Source: CAVZBW01 sp963778465 (GTDB taxonomy: Bacteria > Actinomycetota > Acidimicrobiia > Acidimicrobiales > RAAP-2). From it: a stretch of DNA of 64,000 nucleotides. Below the pieces are notes generated by a model, which was not told where the DNA came from, did no database searches, and worked only from the letters and a program-made list of their open reading frames with translations. How positions within the stretch are numbered: the first letter of the stretch is position 1; every line of letters begins with the position of its first letter. The stretch is taken from NCBI GenBank assembly GCA_963778465.1, contig CAVZUK010000003.1, positions 1,736,001 through 1,800,000 of the forward strand. The letters are read 5' to 3'. Positions 25,104 through 33,629 of this stretch are shown here, piece after piece. The position numbers were made by a program, and so were the translations under genes.

Positions 25104-25761
25104 TTCTTCTTCACGGCCCACTTCATCCACCTAGCTAGCCTGATAGGGGATCAGTCCCAGTGCTCCTACTCGGAGCAACGGTAGCTCGAGGGACTCAGCG
25201 CTAATGGTTGGAATCGCACGCCACTCGCGCTCCTCCCGGAAGGCCGACGCCTTATATGTCCGCTGCAACCATCGCGAGCCGAACTACCCCGGCGGCGAGG
25301 ACGATCGGTAGTCGCTGCGATAGGTGCTTCTCAGGTTGAACGCCTGGTGCTGGAGGATTTGGTGTCTGGTCATGCTCCTTTCCGCTACGTCACGTAGCGG
25401 GCCGTACGTTGATAGAAAGGCCGGTCGGCCCGATGTCCAATGCCTGACGGTTCCAACCCTTGTCTTCGGGGAGGCACCCCCGGGTCGGTTTTAGCCAACC
25501 AATCTGGCTGTCCGCCCCAACGCAAGCACGGCTTGTCCGTCCGACACGACTTGGCGGTGCACCGGCGTCGGTGGCGCGGTTCGACGGGTTCGAGCTCGGT
25601 CGTGGCTTGGATGAGTCTAGAAGGGTCAGGACTCCTCAAGTTCTAAGACGGCAGTGCAAGTGTCCGTCAAACTGGGGGATGCTCACCTTGACACTCCTCC
25701 GGATATCGGCCACGCTAATTCTAAAGTGGTCCTCGGTTCCTATCCGTTGGCCAGGAGTTTG
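25104..25761. other. Gene-free region upstream of the redox-sensor locus
   Basis: About 660 nt with no supported gene. It contains the strong palindrome at 25382-25400 and presumably the promoter of the cyclic-nucleotide-binding protein gene. A minus-strand frame (25385-25639) is Arg-rich and looks non-coding. Confidence 0.4.
25382..25400. promoter_or_regulatory. 19-bp palindrome, candidate operator
   Basis: CCGCTACGT-C-ACGTAGCGG has perfect 9-bp arms around a single base. It is too compact for a stable hairpin loop and looks like a dimeric repressor site. The nearest gene start is 360 nt downstream, so its target is unclear. Confidence 0.4.
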
Positions 25762-26235
25762 ATGTCCTTCTTCGACTACCCAACCGGGAGCGATGCCCGT
25801 TCGGTCGAACAGCACCATTTGCTGGCCGAGTGCCCCGAGGAGGACTGGGCGGTCGTGCTCCGGCACACGCGGAGGCTGCGGTTTCGCGCCGGCGATGCCG
25901 TGCTCGAGGCGACAGCCGCCGAGCAGGCGCTCTATCTCGTCATCGAGGGAACGCTCGAGGCGATCCTCCACGCACAAAGTGGCCGAGGGCGACCGTTTGC
26001 CACCTTCACATCCGGGACAGTGATCGGTGAGCTGTCGTTCTTCGATGGTCATCCCCGGAGTGCGCTCGTGCGAGCGGTCACCGACGGCGAGCTTGCACGG
26101 CTCGGCGTGGAGGACCTAGATGCACTGGCCGACTCCCAACCGAGCCTGGCCCGGGCCATCCTCTTCGACCTCGGGCGGATACTTGCCCTGAGGCTCCGAC
26201 ACGTGCAGTCGCACCCGTACGCCACACTCATCTGA
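25762..26235 (+). CDS. Cyclic nucleotide-binding domain protein
   Basis: 157 residues made almost entirely of one CNB (Crp-type) beta-roll: LRFRAGDAVLEA, LYLVIEGTLEAIL, the phosphate-binding cassette-like GTVIGELSFFDGHPRSALVRA, and GELARLGVEDLDALA with the C helix. There is no DNA-binding domain and no membrane segment. ATG at 25762 is preceded by AGGAG; the longer frame from 25654 lacks support. Only 3 nt separate it from the FHA-redox fusion gene, so the two are co-translated, and it is probably the sensor partner of that protein. The nucleotide-binding Arg (PRSA) is retained. Confidence 0.87.
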   Translation: MSFFDYPTGSDARSVEQHHLLAECPEEDWAVVLRHTRRLRFRAGDAVLEATAAEQALYLVIEGTLEAILHAQSGRGRPFATFTSGTVIGELSFFDGHPRSALVRAVTDGELARLGVEDLDALADSQPSLARAILFDLGRILALRLRHVQSHPYATLI

Positions 26236-26238
26236 CCA

Positions 26239-29200
26239 ATGGAAGCGGGAGCGGTCATCGAGATACGGGAGCAGGCACGGGGCGTCCGCCGTGTCTCATT
26301 CGATCGTGCCATCGAGATCGGCCACGATTGCGACGGCGTGCTGATCGACGACGACGGAGTGTCACGGCGCCACCTGGAGCTGGTCCCCGGTCCCGTCACC
26401 GTCTCCGCCACTGACCTCGGCAGCGTCAACGGGACCACCCTCAACGGGCGACCGATCGACGGTGTTGTGCCAGTCGAGCCCGGCGACGTCCTCCGGATAG
26501 GCCAGACCGAGATCGTCGTGGTCAGGGGGTTGACGCCGTCACCAGCGGGACGGCAGACAGCCGGGCGCCCCACGGCATCCGACCCGCCACCGCCGAGGCC
26601 GCCAGCAGCCCCGATCCGGCTGGCGAAACGCATCATCGGCTATCAAGGGAGCTCGGAGCCTGCGTTCCCGAGCTACACCGAGCTCCCATACTGGATGCCC
26701 CGGCCCGTTTGGTATGGCATCCGTGCCGCCAGCGTCGCCGCCTATCTCGCCCTCTGTGTGGCCCTCTTCGTGCGGCCCGCGGGCGGCCTTTTCTGGCTCT
26801 TCAAAGTGGTGGTCCCGCTTCTCCCGATCCTGTTCTTCGTCGCACCGGGTCTGTGGCGGAACATCTGCCCGCTGGCGGCGTCGAACCAGACGCCGCGTCT
26901 ATTCGGCTTCACCCGCGGCCTCACTTCCCCGCGTTGGTTGGCGCGGTGGGGCTACGTCGTGGCCATCTCGCTGTTCCTCGGCCTCGCCGCCGCTCGTCTG
27001 GCGTTCTTCAATGCCAACGGCTCCGCCACCGGTGTGCTCCTGTTGGCCGTGATTGTCCTCGCCTTTTTCGGGGGCCTCTTCCTCAAGGGCAAGAGCGGCT
27101 GGTGCAGCAGCATCTGCCCGCTGCTCCCGCTCCAGCGCGTCTACGGACAGACACCCTTTGTGACAGTGGCCAATAGCCACTGCCAACCTTGCGTCGGTTG
27201 CACCAAGAACTGTTACGACTTCAATCCCAGGGTGGCCTATCAGGCAGACCTTCACGATCCGGATCCCAACTGGAGCGCGACCCGCAAGCTCTTTGCCAGC
27301 GCTCTGCCTGGCTTCGTTCTCGGGTTCTACATGCTGGTGAGCCAGTCCGGCGGCTCGAGGGTGCACCTCTACGAGCAGCTCGGGCTCTACGTGGTCGCAA
27401 GCATTGGGATCTTCTTTGCTCTCGACGCGCTGCTGCCTGTCAGCACGGGCCTGCTGATCGCGTTCTTCGCCTCGGCAGCTATCAACATCTTCTACTGGTA
27501 CGGCAGTGTCATCCTGGCCGAGTCCTTCCTGACCATCACCGGAGTCGCCATTCCCTGGGTCCGCTGGCCGATCCGGGCGGCCGTGTTGGTCCTGACGCTC
27601 ATTTGGATCGCTCGCACCTACTTCACCGAGCGGCGCTACCTCGAGCAGTCGGCGCCGACTCCGCAACCCATCAAGATCACTCCCAAGCTGGCACGTCAGC
27701 AGGCCAGCGCGGGCGACCTCTCGGTGACCTTCCTCCCCGAGGAGCAAGTTGCTCCCGCCGAGGTCGGGATGAGCTTGCTCGAGGTGGCGGAGAAGGCGGG
27801 GCAGACCATCGAGGCCGGCTGCCGGATGGGCGTGTGCGGAGCCGACCCGGTGGCGGTGGTCGAAGGCGGCGAGTGCTTGTCGTCGACAGAGGACGAGGAA
27901 CTCAACACGTTGAAGCGGCTGGGGTTGGCGGCCAACACCCGCATGGCCTGTAGTGCCCGTCTCGAATCAGGAGCGGTCAAAGTGTCGCTGACCCCCGAAA
28001 AGGGCGACGGGGTGGGCGTAGCCTCCCGACCGCGAGACTTCGACCGGTCGATCGCCCGCGTGGTGGTGGTCGGCAACGGCATCGCCGGGGTCACCGCGGC
28101 CGACTTCGTCCGTCGGGGTCACCCGGAGTGCGAGATACACGTCGTCGGCAACGAGTCGCATGTCATGTACAACCGGATGGGCATCTCCCGGCTGATCTAC
28201 GGACGGTCGGCGATGCACGGGCTCTACCTGCTCGACGAGAACTGGTATGACGAACACGGCATCACGGCGTGGCTCAACACGATGGTGGCTGAGATCGATC
28301 TTGACTCGAATCGGATCGTCCTCGGATCCGGCGAAGGCGGGCATTTCGACCGGCTCATCCTCTGCATGGGAAGTAACAGCTCCGTACCGCCCCTCGACGG
28401 CTTCGGCAGTCCAGGGACATTCGTGCTGCGGCAGGCTGAGGACGCGACGAAGATCCGCACCTACACGCAGGAGCACCGATCGCGCACGGCGGTCATCGCG
28501 GGCGCCGGGCTGCTCGGGCTCGAAGCGGCACGGTCCCTGCACGAGCTGGGCCTTGACGTGACAGTCCTCGATCGCGGCGACCGCCTATTGTCCATGCAGA
28601 TCGACCCGCGCTGTAGCGAGCTGACGGAGGCTCACTTCGACAGAGTCGGCATCAAGATCGTCCATGGTGCCGAGGCGGCGGCGGTACGTGGGCCCGAGCG
28701 CGTCGAGGATGTGCTCCTCAAGGACGACCGAACCCTTCCCTGTGACATCTTCCTGGCGTGCGTCGGAATCCGGCCGAACATCCGGCTGGCTCAAGAGGCA
28801 GGCCTGGCGACCGGACGAGGAATACTCGTAAACGATCGCATGGAGACCAGCGCCCCCGGAGTCTTCGCAGCGGGAGACGTGGCCGAGCACAACGGCCAGG
28901 TGCTCGGCCTCTGGCCCACGGCCTCCAAGCAGGCCGAGATCGCCGCCGTCAACGCCCTTGGTGGTGACGAAAGGCTTTCGCCTGAAGCACCAGCGACGAT
29001 CCTCAAGGGCGTCGGACTGGAGCTGACATCGATCGGGCGGTTCGAGGCGAGCGGCGACGATGAGGTGATCGTGATAGAGGACGCCGCCAGGTGGTCATAC
29101 CGGCGGCTCGTGATCTCAGAAGGGCGCGTCGTGGGCATGGTCGTCCTCGGCCGACACCCCGACGACGTGGCCTCCGCGACCGCGGCGGTCAAGAAGCAAA

Positions 29201-29295
29201 CCGAGCTCTCGCCCGACCAACTCGAAGCCCTTCGCCGAGGTGAGTGGCAGGTACTCAAGGCGAGAGGAGCACGTCCGCAGGCCAGCCTCGCCTGA
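26239..29295 (+). CDS. FHA - membrane [4Fe-4S] - [2Fe-2S] - FAD oxidoreductase fusion protein
   Basis: 1018 residues in four modules. (1) Residues about 20-97: FHA domain with SRRHLEL and DLGSVNGTTLNG, expected to bind phosphothreonine. (2) About 155-470: polytopic membrane part with three iron-sulfur-like motifs, RNICPLA near 209, CSSICPLLPL near 287 and CxxCxxCxxxC at 315-325 (HCQPCVGCTKNC), recalling NapH/NosR-type polyferredoxin proteins. (3) About 490-590: [2Fe-2S] ferredoxin-like domain with C528, C533 and C571, but Asp at the usual third Cys place (CGAD). (4) About 605-1000: NAD(P)H/FAD oxidoreductase with VVVVGNGIAGVTAA, AVIAGAGLLGLEAA and VFAAGDVAE. Electrons could pass from NAD(P)H through FAD and Fe-S centres into or across the membrane, gated by phosphorylation. 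The start lies 3 nt after the CNB gene. Confidence 0.88.
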   Translation: MEAGAVIEIREQARGVRRVSFDRAIEIGHDCDGVLIDDDGVSRRHLELVPGPVTVSATDLGSVNGTTLNGRPIDGVVPVEPGDVLRIGQTEIVVVRGLTPSPAGRQTAGRPTASDPPPPRPPAAPIRLAKRIIGYQGSSEPAFPSYTELPYWMPRPVWYGIRAASVAAYLALCVALFVRPAGGLFWLFKVVVPLLPILFFVAPGLWRNICPLAASNQTPRLFGFTRGLTSPRWLARWGYVVAISLFLGLAAARLAFFNANGSATGVLLLAVIVLAFFGGLFLKGKSGWCSSICPLLPLQRVYGQTPFVTVANSHCQPCVGCTKNCYDFNPRVAYQADLHDPDPNWSATRKLFASALPGFVLGFYMLVSQSGGSRVHLYEQLGLYVVASIGIFFALDALLPVSTGLLIAFFASAAINIFYWYGSVILAESFLTITGVAIPWVRWPIRAAVLVLTLIWIARTYFTERRYLEQSAPTPQPIKITPKLARQQASAGDLSVTFLPEEQVAPAEVGMSLLEVAEKAGQTIEAGCRMGVCGADPVAVVEGGECLSSTEDEELNTLKRLGLAANTRMACSARLESGAVKVSLTPEKGDGVGVASRPRDFDRSIARVVVVGNGIAGVTAADFVRRGHPECEIHVVGNESHVMYNRMGISRLIYGRSAMHGLYLLDENWYDEHGITAWLNTMVAEIDLDSNRIVLGSGEGGHFDRLILCMGSNSSVPPLDGFGSPGTFVLRQAEDATKIRTYTQEHRSRTAVIAGAGLLGLEAARSLHELGLDVTVLDRGDRLLSMQIDPRCSELTEAHFDRVGIKIVHGAEAAAVRGPERVEDVLLKDDRTLPCDIFLACVGIRPNIRLAQEAGLATGRGILVNDRMETSAPGVFAAGDVAEHNGQVLGLWPTASKQAEIAAVNALGGDERLSPEAPATILKGVGLELTSIGRFEASGDDEVIVIEDAARWSYRRLVISEGRVVGMVVLGRHPDDVASATAAVKKQTELSPDQLEALRRGEWQVLKARGARPQASLA

Positions 29296-29548
29296 CACAG
29301 AGTGCCCGATTGGCCCAGCTGCCGCCCGGTTGCTCGTCGAGCATCACCCCGACGCCGAGTCAAATGGTCATCGTAATCCGCACATACCCAGTGAACGCGG
29401 CGTGCCCAGTTGCCAATCGCGGAGCGCACAATCAGGCGACCTCATCCCCGGCGATGACGACGCGATGCATTACCCGTCGGCCGACGTAGTCGGGGACGCC
29501 GTAGTGCGCGGTGGCCCGGTCGTCCCACGAGTCTCGGCCTGAGGTTCG

Positions 29549-30172
29549 TCACGGCCCGTGCCTACGCAGCGCGCGAGGCCACCACGTCCGCCTTGGCGGG
29601 CGCACGACGACGCTGCCGCCGTGGGCTTCGCCGGAGAGCTTGATCGTCAGGTGGACGGGTTCCTTTGGTTCGCGTTCTGTACGCACCTTGACCCGTCCAC
29701 CATGGGCTGCGACGTCATCGACATCGACCACGATGCCTGGCCGAGTCACCAGGACCAGGCGCCCGCCCCGAACTTCGGCCTGAATGTCCAGCGTCGGGGC
29801 ACTGACCACGGCATCCGTGAAATCGAGCTTCACCGACCCGCCGATGGCGCGTATCTCCATTCGTCGGGGAACGACCCATCGACCGCGTTTCGCTGCGTTC
29901 CCTCCCCGAAAGTCGAGCCGGACCACCTCCTTCGCCCGTGCCGCGACTCCGCCGACTTCTGGTAGGTCCGCCGTCAGAGCCGACAATTCTCCAGTCGTGC
30001 GAGCCGTCAGTGCCGCTTCGAGACGCTCGTCTAGCTCGGCCGAAGTGAGCCGCCCATCGCCTGCCGCAACACGGAGGACCTCCGCAACCCTCTCGCGGTC
30101 TTCATGGGATGCCCGGAGTTCAGGCATCGCCCGAGCGTCGTGATGAGGGGCCGGGAGGCCTTCGTCCGTCAT
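29549..30172 (-). CDS. DUF1707 domain protein
   Basis: 207 residues. The N-terminal DUF1707 domain is clear: ELRASHEDRERVAEVLRVAAGDGRLTSAELDERLEAALTAR, here split as RASHEDRERVAEVLR and GRLTSAELDERLEAA, then TTGELSALTADLP. The C-terminal half is beta-rich (SVKLDFTDAVV, VRGGRLVLVTRPGIVVDVDD), like the LiaF-type/DUF2154 sensory-like domain often paired with it. No membrane span is seen. I choose ATG 30172 because AGGATGGGG lies 5 nt upstream. Stand-alone; role unknown. Confidence 0.8.
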   Translation of the reverse strand: MTDEGLPAPHHDARAMPELRASHEDRERVAEVLRVAAGDGRLTSAELDERLEAALTARTTGELSALTADLPEVGGVAARAKEVVRLDFRGGNAAKRGRWVVPRRMEIRAIGGSVKLDFTDAVVSAPTLDIQAEVRGGRLVLVTRPGIVVDVDDVAAHGGRVKVRTEREPKEPVHLTIKLSGEAHGGSVVVRPPRRTWWPRALRRHGP

Positions 30173-30624
30173 AGCCCCATCCTGCAAGACATCACCAGCA
30201 GTCGCAATCAGGCCATCCAGACCGGTCCATCACCTCTATCGATAGGCATGCCTTTGGGCTGTGGCGACGGACCTGCAGCTGCTACCCCGAGCCGGCGATA
30301 GGGACCGTTGCCATGGCCCCGGGTAGCTGACATCCCGGGGCGGTCGTGACGCGCTCGGCGCCCGGGGACGTGGGAGCCTTTCGGCTGGCCGAACATGCCG
30401 TGCAGAACGGGTCCCGGTGAGCGCTAGGAAATGGCCTCATCTATCGGGCTCCGTTCAGCCTCTTGCTGCGGAGCCGGACCAAGGGCCCAACACGGTGTCC
30501 ATGTGATCGCCCTGCGGTCGGAGAGAGCCACGCGAGGCGAGTTCGGCTCCAACAAGACCGCCCCGACGGCCAGGCGACCCTAGGCAGGCTACCAACGCCA
30601 CCCGTCGTTGTTCTCACACGTGGT
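30173..30624. other. Intergenic region with strong hairpin
   Basis: About 450 nt. GCCCCGGG (30316-30323) and CCCGGGGC (30334-30341) form a perfect 8-bp stem with a 10-nt loop, but there is no T-run and no gene ends nearby. No gene is seen. Confidence 0.4.
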
Positions 30625-31143
30625 CTACGCCGGACCGCTTTGGAATGGCAACTGCTGTCCCGTCTCCAACAGGGTCTTGAGCCCGCTCAGGATCTCGCTC
30701 CAGCCACCGCCTGCCCCATCCGACTCACTCTCACCCCTGAGCACTGCAGCCCACATCGGCGCACCGGTGACATCGTGGGTAACGGTCAGTTTGGTTACCC
30801 CGCCTCGGACGGGCTCGAGGTCATAGGTGAGGCGAGTGAATGCTTCGGCGGCCATCTCGGGCGTCATCGTCATGCGCCAGGTTTGGACCAGCTTGCGCGG
30901 GGGATCCGCTTCGATGACCTCGCCATCACTGATGACGTCCGGGCACCCCAGAGCCTTCATGCCCTCATTGGCGTACGCCCGGAACGCACCGCCGGACCGC
31001 AACTCGTATTCCAGGAGGGGCGCGTAGCCGTACTTGACGGTCCACTCGGGCTTGGTGATGGCTTCCCAGATGGCCTCAGGCGTCGCTTGGATGTAGACGC
31101 GGTACATCTGGATCGTCTCGGTGGTCTCGATCGCTTTGGTCAT
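30625..31143 (-). CDS. AHSA1/SRPBCC-family protein
   Basis: 172 residues of the START-like AHSA1 family: YRVYIQATPEAIWEAITKPEW, LRSGGAFRAY, GEVIEADPPRKLVQTWRM, and TKLTVTHDVTGAP with the C-terminal helix GGGWSEILSGLKTLLETG. It is translationally coupled to the ArsR gene (ATGA overlap at 31140-31143), a very common pair. Such proteins bind hydrophobic ligands; with ArsR partners the ligand is usually unknown. Confidence 0.9.
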   Translation of the reverse strand: MTKAIETTETIQMYRVYIQATPEAIWEAITKPEWTVKYGYAPLLEYELRSGGAFRAYANEGMKALGCPDVISDGEVIEADPPRKLVQTWRMTMTPEMAAEAFTRLTYDLEPVRGGVTKLTVTHDVTGAPMWAAVLRGESESDGAGGGWSEILSGLKTLLETGQQLPFQSGPA

Positions 31144-31463
31144 CCCGGTGCCTCCAGCTCCGTCTTGAGGTTGGCGAGCGCCGAAACGTGACGCTCGGTG
31201 TACTTGTTGATCCACCGGTCGTGGATCAGCCGGATCGGGACGGGATTGAGAAAGTGCAGTTTCTCGCGGCCAGTCCGGCGGGTGAGGACCAGGCCCGCCT
31301 CTTCGAGTAGTCGCAGGTGCTTCATGACCCCTATGCGGGTCATGTCCACCTGGCTTTCAAGTTCGGTCAAGGTACGACCCTCGCGCTCGAAAAGGATGTC
31401 CAACAGGAATCGACGCGTCGGATCGGCAAGCGCCTTGAACACTCGGTTCTCGTCCTCCTCCAC
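31140..31463 (-). CDS. ArsR-family transcriptional repressor
   Basis: 107 residues of winged helix-turn-helix: VFKALADPTRRFLLDILFER, recognition region LTELESQVDMTRIGVMKHLRLLEEAG, wing LVLTRRTGREKLHFLNPVPI. It lacks the ELCVC metal-binding motif, so it is probably not a metal sensor. GTG at 31463 gives a leader-poor start only 16 nt from the palindromic operator; an internal GTG at 31439 has GGAGGA upstream and is a plausible alternative start. First gene of the pair with the SRPBCC protein. Confidence 0.92.
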   Translation of the reverse strand: MEEDENRVFKALADPTRRFLLDILFEREGRTLTELESQVDMTRIGVMKHLRLLEEAGLVLTRRTGREKLHFLNPVPIRLIHDRWINKYTERHVSALANLKTELEAPG

Positions 31464-31478
31464 ACGCCGACACGATAC

Positions 31479-31494
31479 GTAACCAATTAGTTAC
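31479..31494. promoter_or_regulatory. Probable ArsR operator
   Basis: GTAAC-CAATTA-GTTAC is an inverted repeat (5-bp arms, AATT centre) located 16 nt upstream of the ArsR start codon and overlapping the expected core promoter. Binding here by the ArsR dimer would give autorepression of the two-gene operon. Confidence 0.6.
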
Positions 31495-31683
31495 CTGTCA
31501 AGCGATGACCCTTGCGAGCGTTGGAATCCGACCGGCCGCGTGCGTCGTGACCATCTCGAGCCCCAGAGTCGGCCGGGCACCTCTGGTTGGGCCTTCGGCG
31601 TCCTCGCTTCGCCGATGAGAACCAGTCGCAAGCAGCGAAGTCGAAATGGCTATCCTCCTGTCAGGAACCGTTAGGAGGTCATC

Positions 31684-31950
31684 ATGATTGGCGTCTACAT
31701 TCCCGCATCACCGATCACCGAGGAGCAATACAGGCGCCTTGATGAGCGGGTGACCGCCGACGGGCTCCCGGAGGGGCTGAAACTGCACACGTGCTTTCGT
31801 GAAGGCGACGGTCTCGCGGTCTTCGACGTCTGGGACAGCCAAGAGGCCTTCGAGACGTTTGGTGAAACGCTCATGCCCGCGGCGAGGGAGTTGGAGCTCA
31901 CCCTCTCGACTCCCATCTTTGTCGAGATGATCGCGTTCGACATGCCCTGA
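31684..31950 (+). CDS. Small ABM-like (antibiotic monooxygenase-fold) protein
   Basis: 88 residues: GVYIPASPITEEQYRRLDER, then GLKLHTCFREGDGLAVFDVWDSQEAF and ETFGETLMPAARE. Length and the VFDVWDSQEAFETF pattern are typical of dimeric ferredoxin-like alpha/beta-barrel proteins of the ABM type. TTAGGAGGTCATC before the ATG is an excellent ribosome site. No neighbouring gene indicates a substrate. Confidence 0.7.
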   Translation: MIGVYIPASPITEEQYRRLDERVTADGLPEGLKLHTCFREGDGLAVFDVWDSQEAFETFGETLMPAARELELTLSTPIFVEMIAFDMP

Positions 31951-32498
31951 TCGTGGCTGCCGGTTCCGTCCTTCGTGGGAGTGGCAACCGACCGCCGAGG
32001 GAGCGAACAGGCGCCAAGCGACGTGCCGGCCAGCCATCGCCTCCCGGGGCACACGTTGAAGGACAGGCCAGAGTCCGCTCATGGCTCTCTTCAGTAGGGG
32101 TGGGGATACTCTCCGAGCGCTCCGCACGTCACCGCAGCGCTTTGAAAGGGAGGCAAGGGAGGGACCGAGGCAGGAGCTTGGATCGTCTCCACACTGGTAA
32201 GAAACAAACTTGCCGAGAAGTTGGGTCAGTCTTGGCGATCGTAGCTAGGGGTATCGGGTTGACACGCCTCGAAGGGCTGCATCGTCCAGTGGTCCTTCAT
32301 TTGGAGGCGACGCGAGGTCGGGCCGATGGGTATCGTCAGTAAAACTGCGTTTGAACTGGGGGGCTCAGCGGTTGTGGGGCAGAAACGTCGTCCCGCTCAT
32401 GACGTGAACCTAACGGAGATGACATACAGCGGCATGTCCGGTTGGGGGTTTCAGGATGTCCGATGCCGGGCAAAGGCTCCAATGCAGAGGACCATTCG
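31951..32498. other. Intergenic region between convergent genes
   Basis: About 550 nt. One plus-strand frame starting at 31953 is Arg-rich and lacks family features. I see no RNA gene, and no clear terminator for either flanking gene. Confidence 0.3.
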
Positions 32499-33629
32499 TC
32501 AGCCCGAGGAAGCCTCGTCTCTCCACGAATCCATGATGGCGTCCAAGGTCGCCGGGGGCGCCTGGGAATCGTCTCTCACGAACCCTGGAGTCCGTGACAG
32601 TCGAGGCGCCGGTGCAGGTTGGCTGATGCCGTTGGTGTTGATGAATGTCGACCGCTCCCGATGGTGGGAATAGCCAGGACACTCGGACGGTAGCAGTACC
32701 GGCGTTGCGCACGCGTCGCTGCCGGCGAACACGGCCTCCCACTCGCGCCGGCTACGGGTCCGGAAGGCCCTTGCTATGGAGCCCTTGAGCTCAGGCCATC
32801 TCGACCTGTCCGAGCGATCCGGTAGCTGCTCGGGAGTGAGTCCCAGGCGGTGAATCAGCTGGGCATAGAAGGGTTCCTCGACCGCTCCGACCGCGAACCA
32901 TCCTCCGTCGGAGGTCTCGTACACCCCGTAGTACGGTGCGCCGCCGTCGAGAACGTTGGCACCCCGGCGTTGTTCGTTGTGCTGTCCTCTGGCGATGAGT
33001 TCGAAGAACATGGTTGCCAGAACGGCGCTGCCGTCCACCATGGCAGCGTCGATCACCTGGCCGAGGCCGGACATGGACCGTTCGAACAGGGCGCACACGA
33101 TCCCGAACGCAGTCGTCAAACCCCCCGCGGCGAAGTCCCCAACGAGGTTCAAGGGAGGTGTAGGAGGCCCGTCCGCCTGGCCGATTAGTCCGAGCACGCC
33201 CGTTAGGGCGATGTAATTGATGTCGTGTCCGGCTACGGAGTGCAGTGGCCCGGTCTGTCCCCATCCCGTACAGCGCGCGTAGACCAGACGGGGGTTGCGC
33301 CCACAAGCAGTTTCAGGACCTATGCCAAGCCGTTCGGCGACGCCTGGCCGAAACCCTTCGACGAGCACGTCGGTCGAACCGAGAAGGTCGAGGATCGGCC
33401 CCTGCTCGCCTTTGAGGTCGAACGGAACGGTGCGCTTACCTCGAGAGAGGAGTCCGTCGCCGCCGCCCGGTCGTACCAGGCGGACAACGTCGGCTCCCAT
33501 GTCCGCGAGCAGCATCGTGCAAAACGGCGCCGGGCCGATACCGCCGGCTTCGAGGACCCGGATTCCGTCGAGAGGTCCCGAAACGCCGCTGGGTTCCAAC
33601 GGCTCCTCGACGGACACGGCTGGGCACAC
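32499..33629 (-). CDS. Family III CoA-transferase (CaiB/BaiF type, racemase-like)
   Basis: About 376 residues. Conserved segments are LDGIRVLEAGGIGPAPFCTMLLADMGADVV (here GIGPAPFCTML), VLVEGFRPGVAERLG, LVYARCTGWGQTGP with AGHDINYIALTGVL, and QVIDAAMVDGSAVL holding the catalytic Asp. The GQTGPLHSVAGHDINY pattern is closest to alpha-methylacyl-CoA racemase, so C2-epimerisation of a branched acyl-CoA is possible, as is CoA transfer. GTG 33629 shares its G with the stop codon of the ferredoxin gene (TAGTG), suggesting coupling. It lies in a TetR-ferredoxin-transferase minus-strand unit. Confidence 0.9.
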   Translation of the reverse strand: MCPAVSVEEPLEPSGVSGPLDGIRVLEAGGIGPAPFCTMLLADMGADVVRLVRPGGGDGLLSRGKRTVPFDLKGEQGPILDLLGSTDVLVEGFRPGVAERLGIGPETACGRNPRLVYARCTGWGQTGPLHSVAGHDINYIALTGVLGLIGQADGPPTPPLNLVGDFAAGGLTTAFGIVCALFERSMSGLGQVIDAAMVDGSAVLATMFFELIARGQHNEQRRGANVLDGGAPYYGVYETSDGGWFAVGAVEEPFYAQLIHRLGLTPEQLPDRSDRSRWPELKGSIARAFRTRSRREWEAVFAGSDACATPVLLPSECPGYSHHRERSTFINTNGISQPAPAPRLSRTPGFVRDDSQAPPATLDAIMDSWRDEASSG

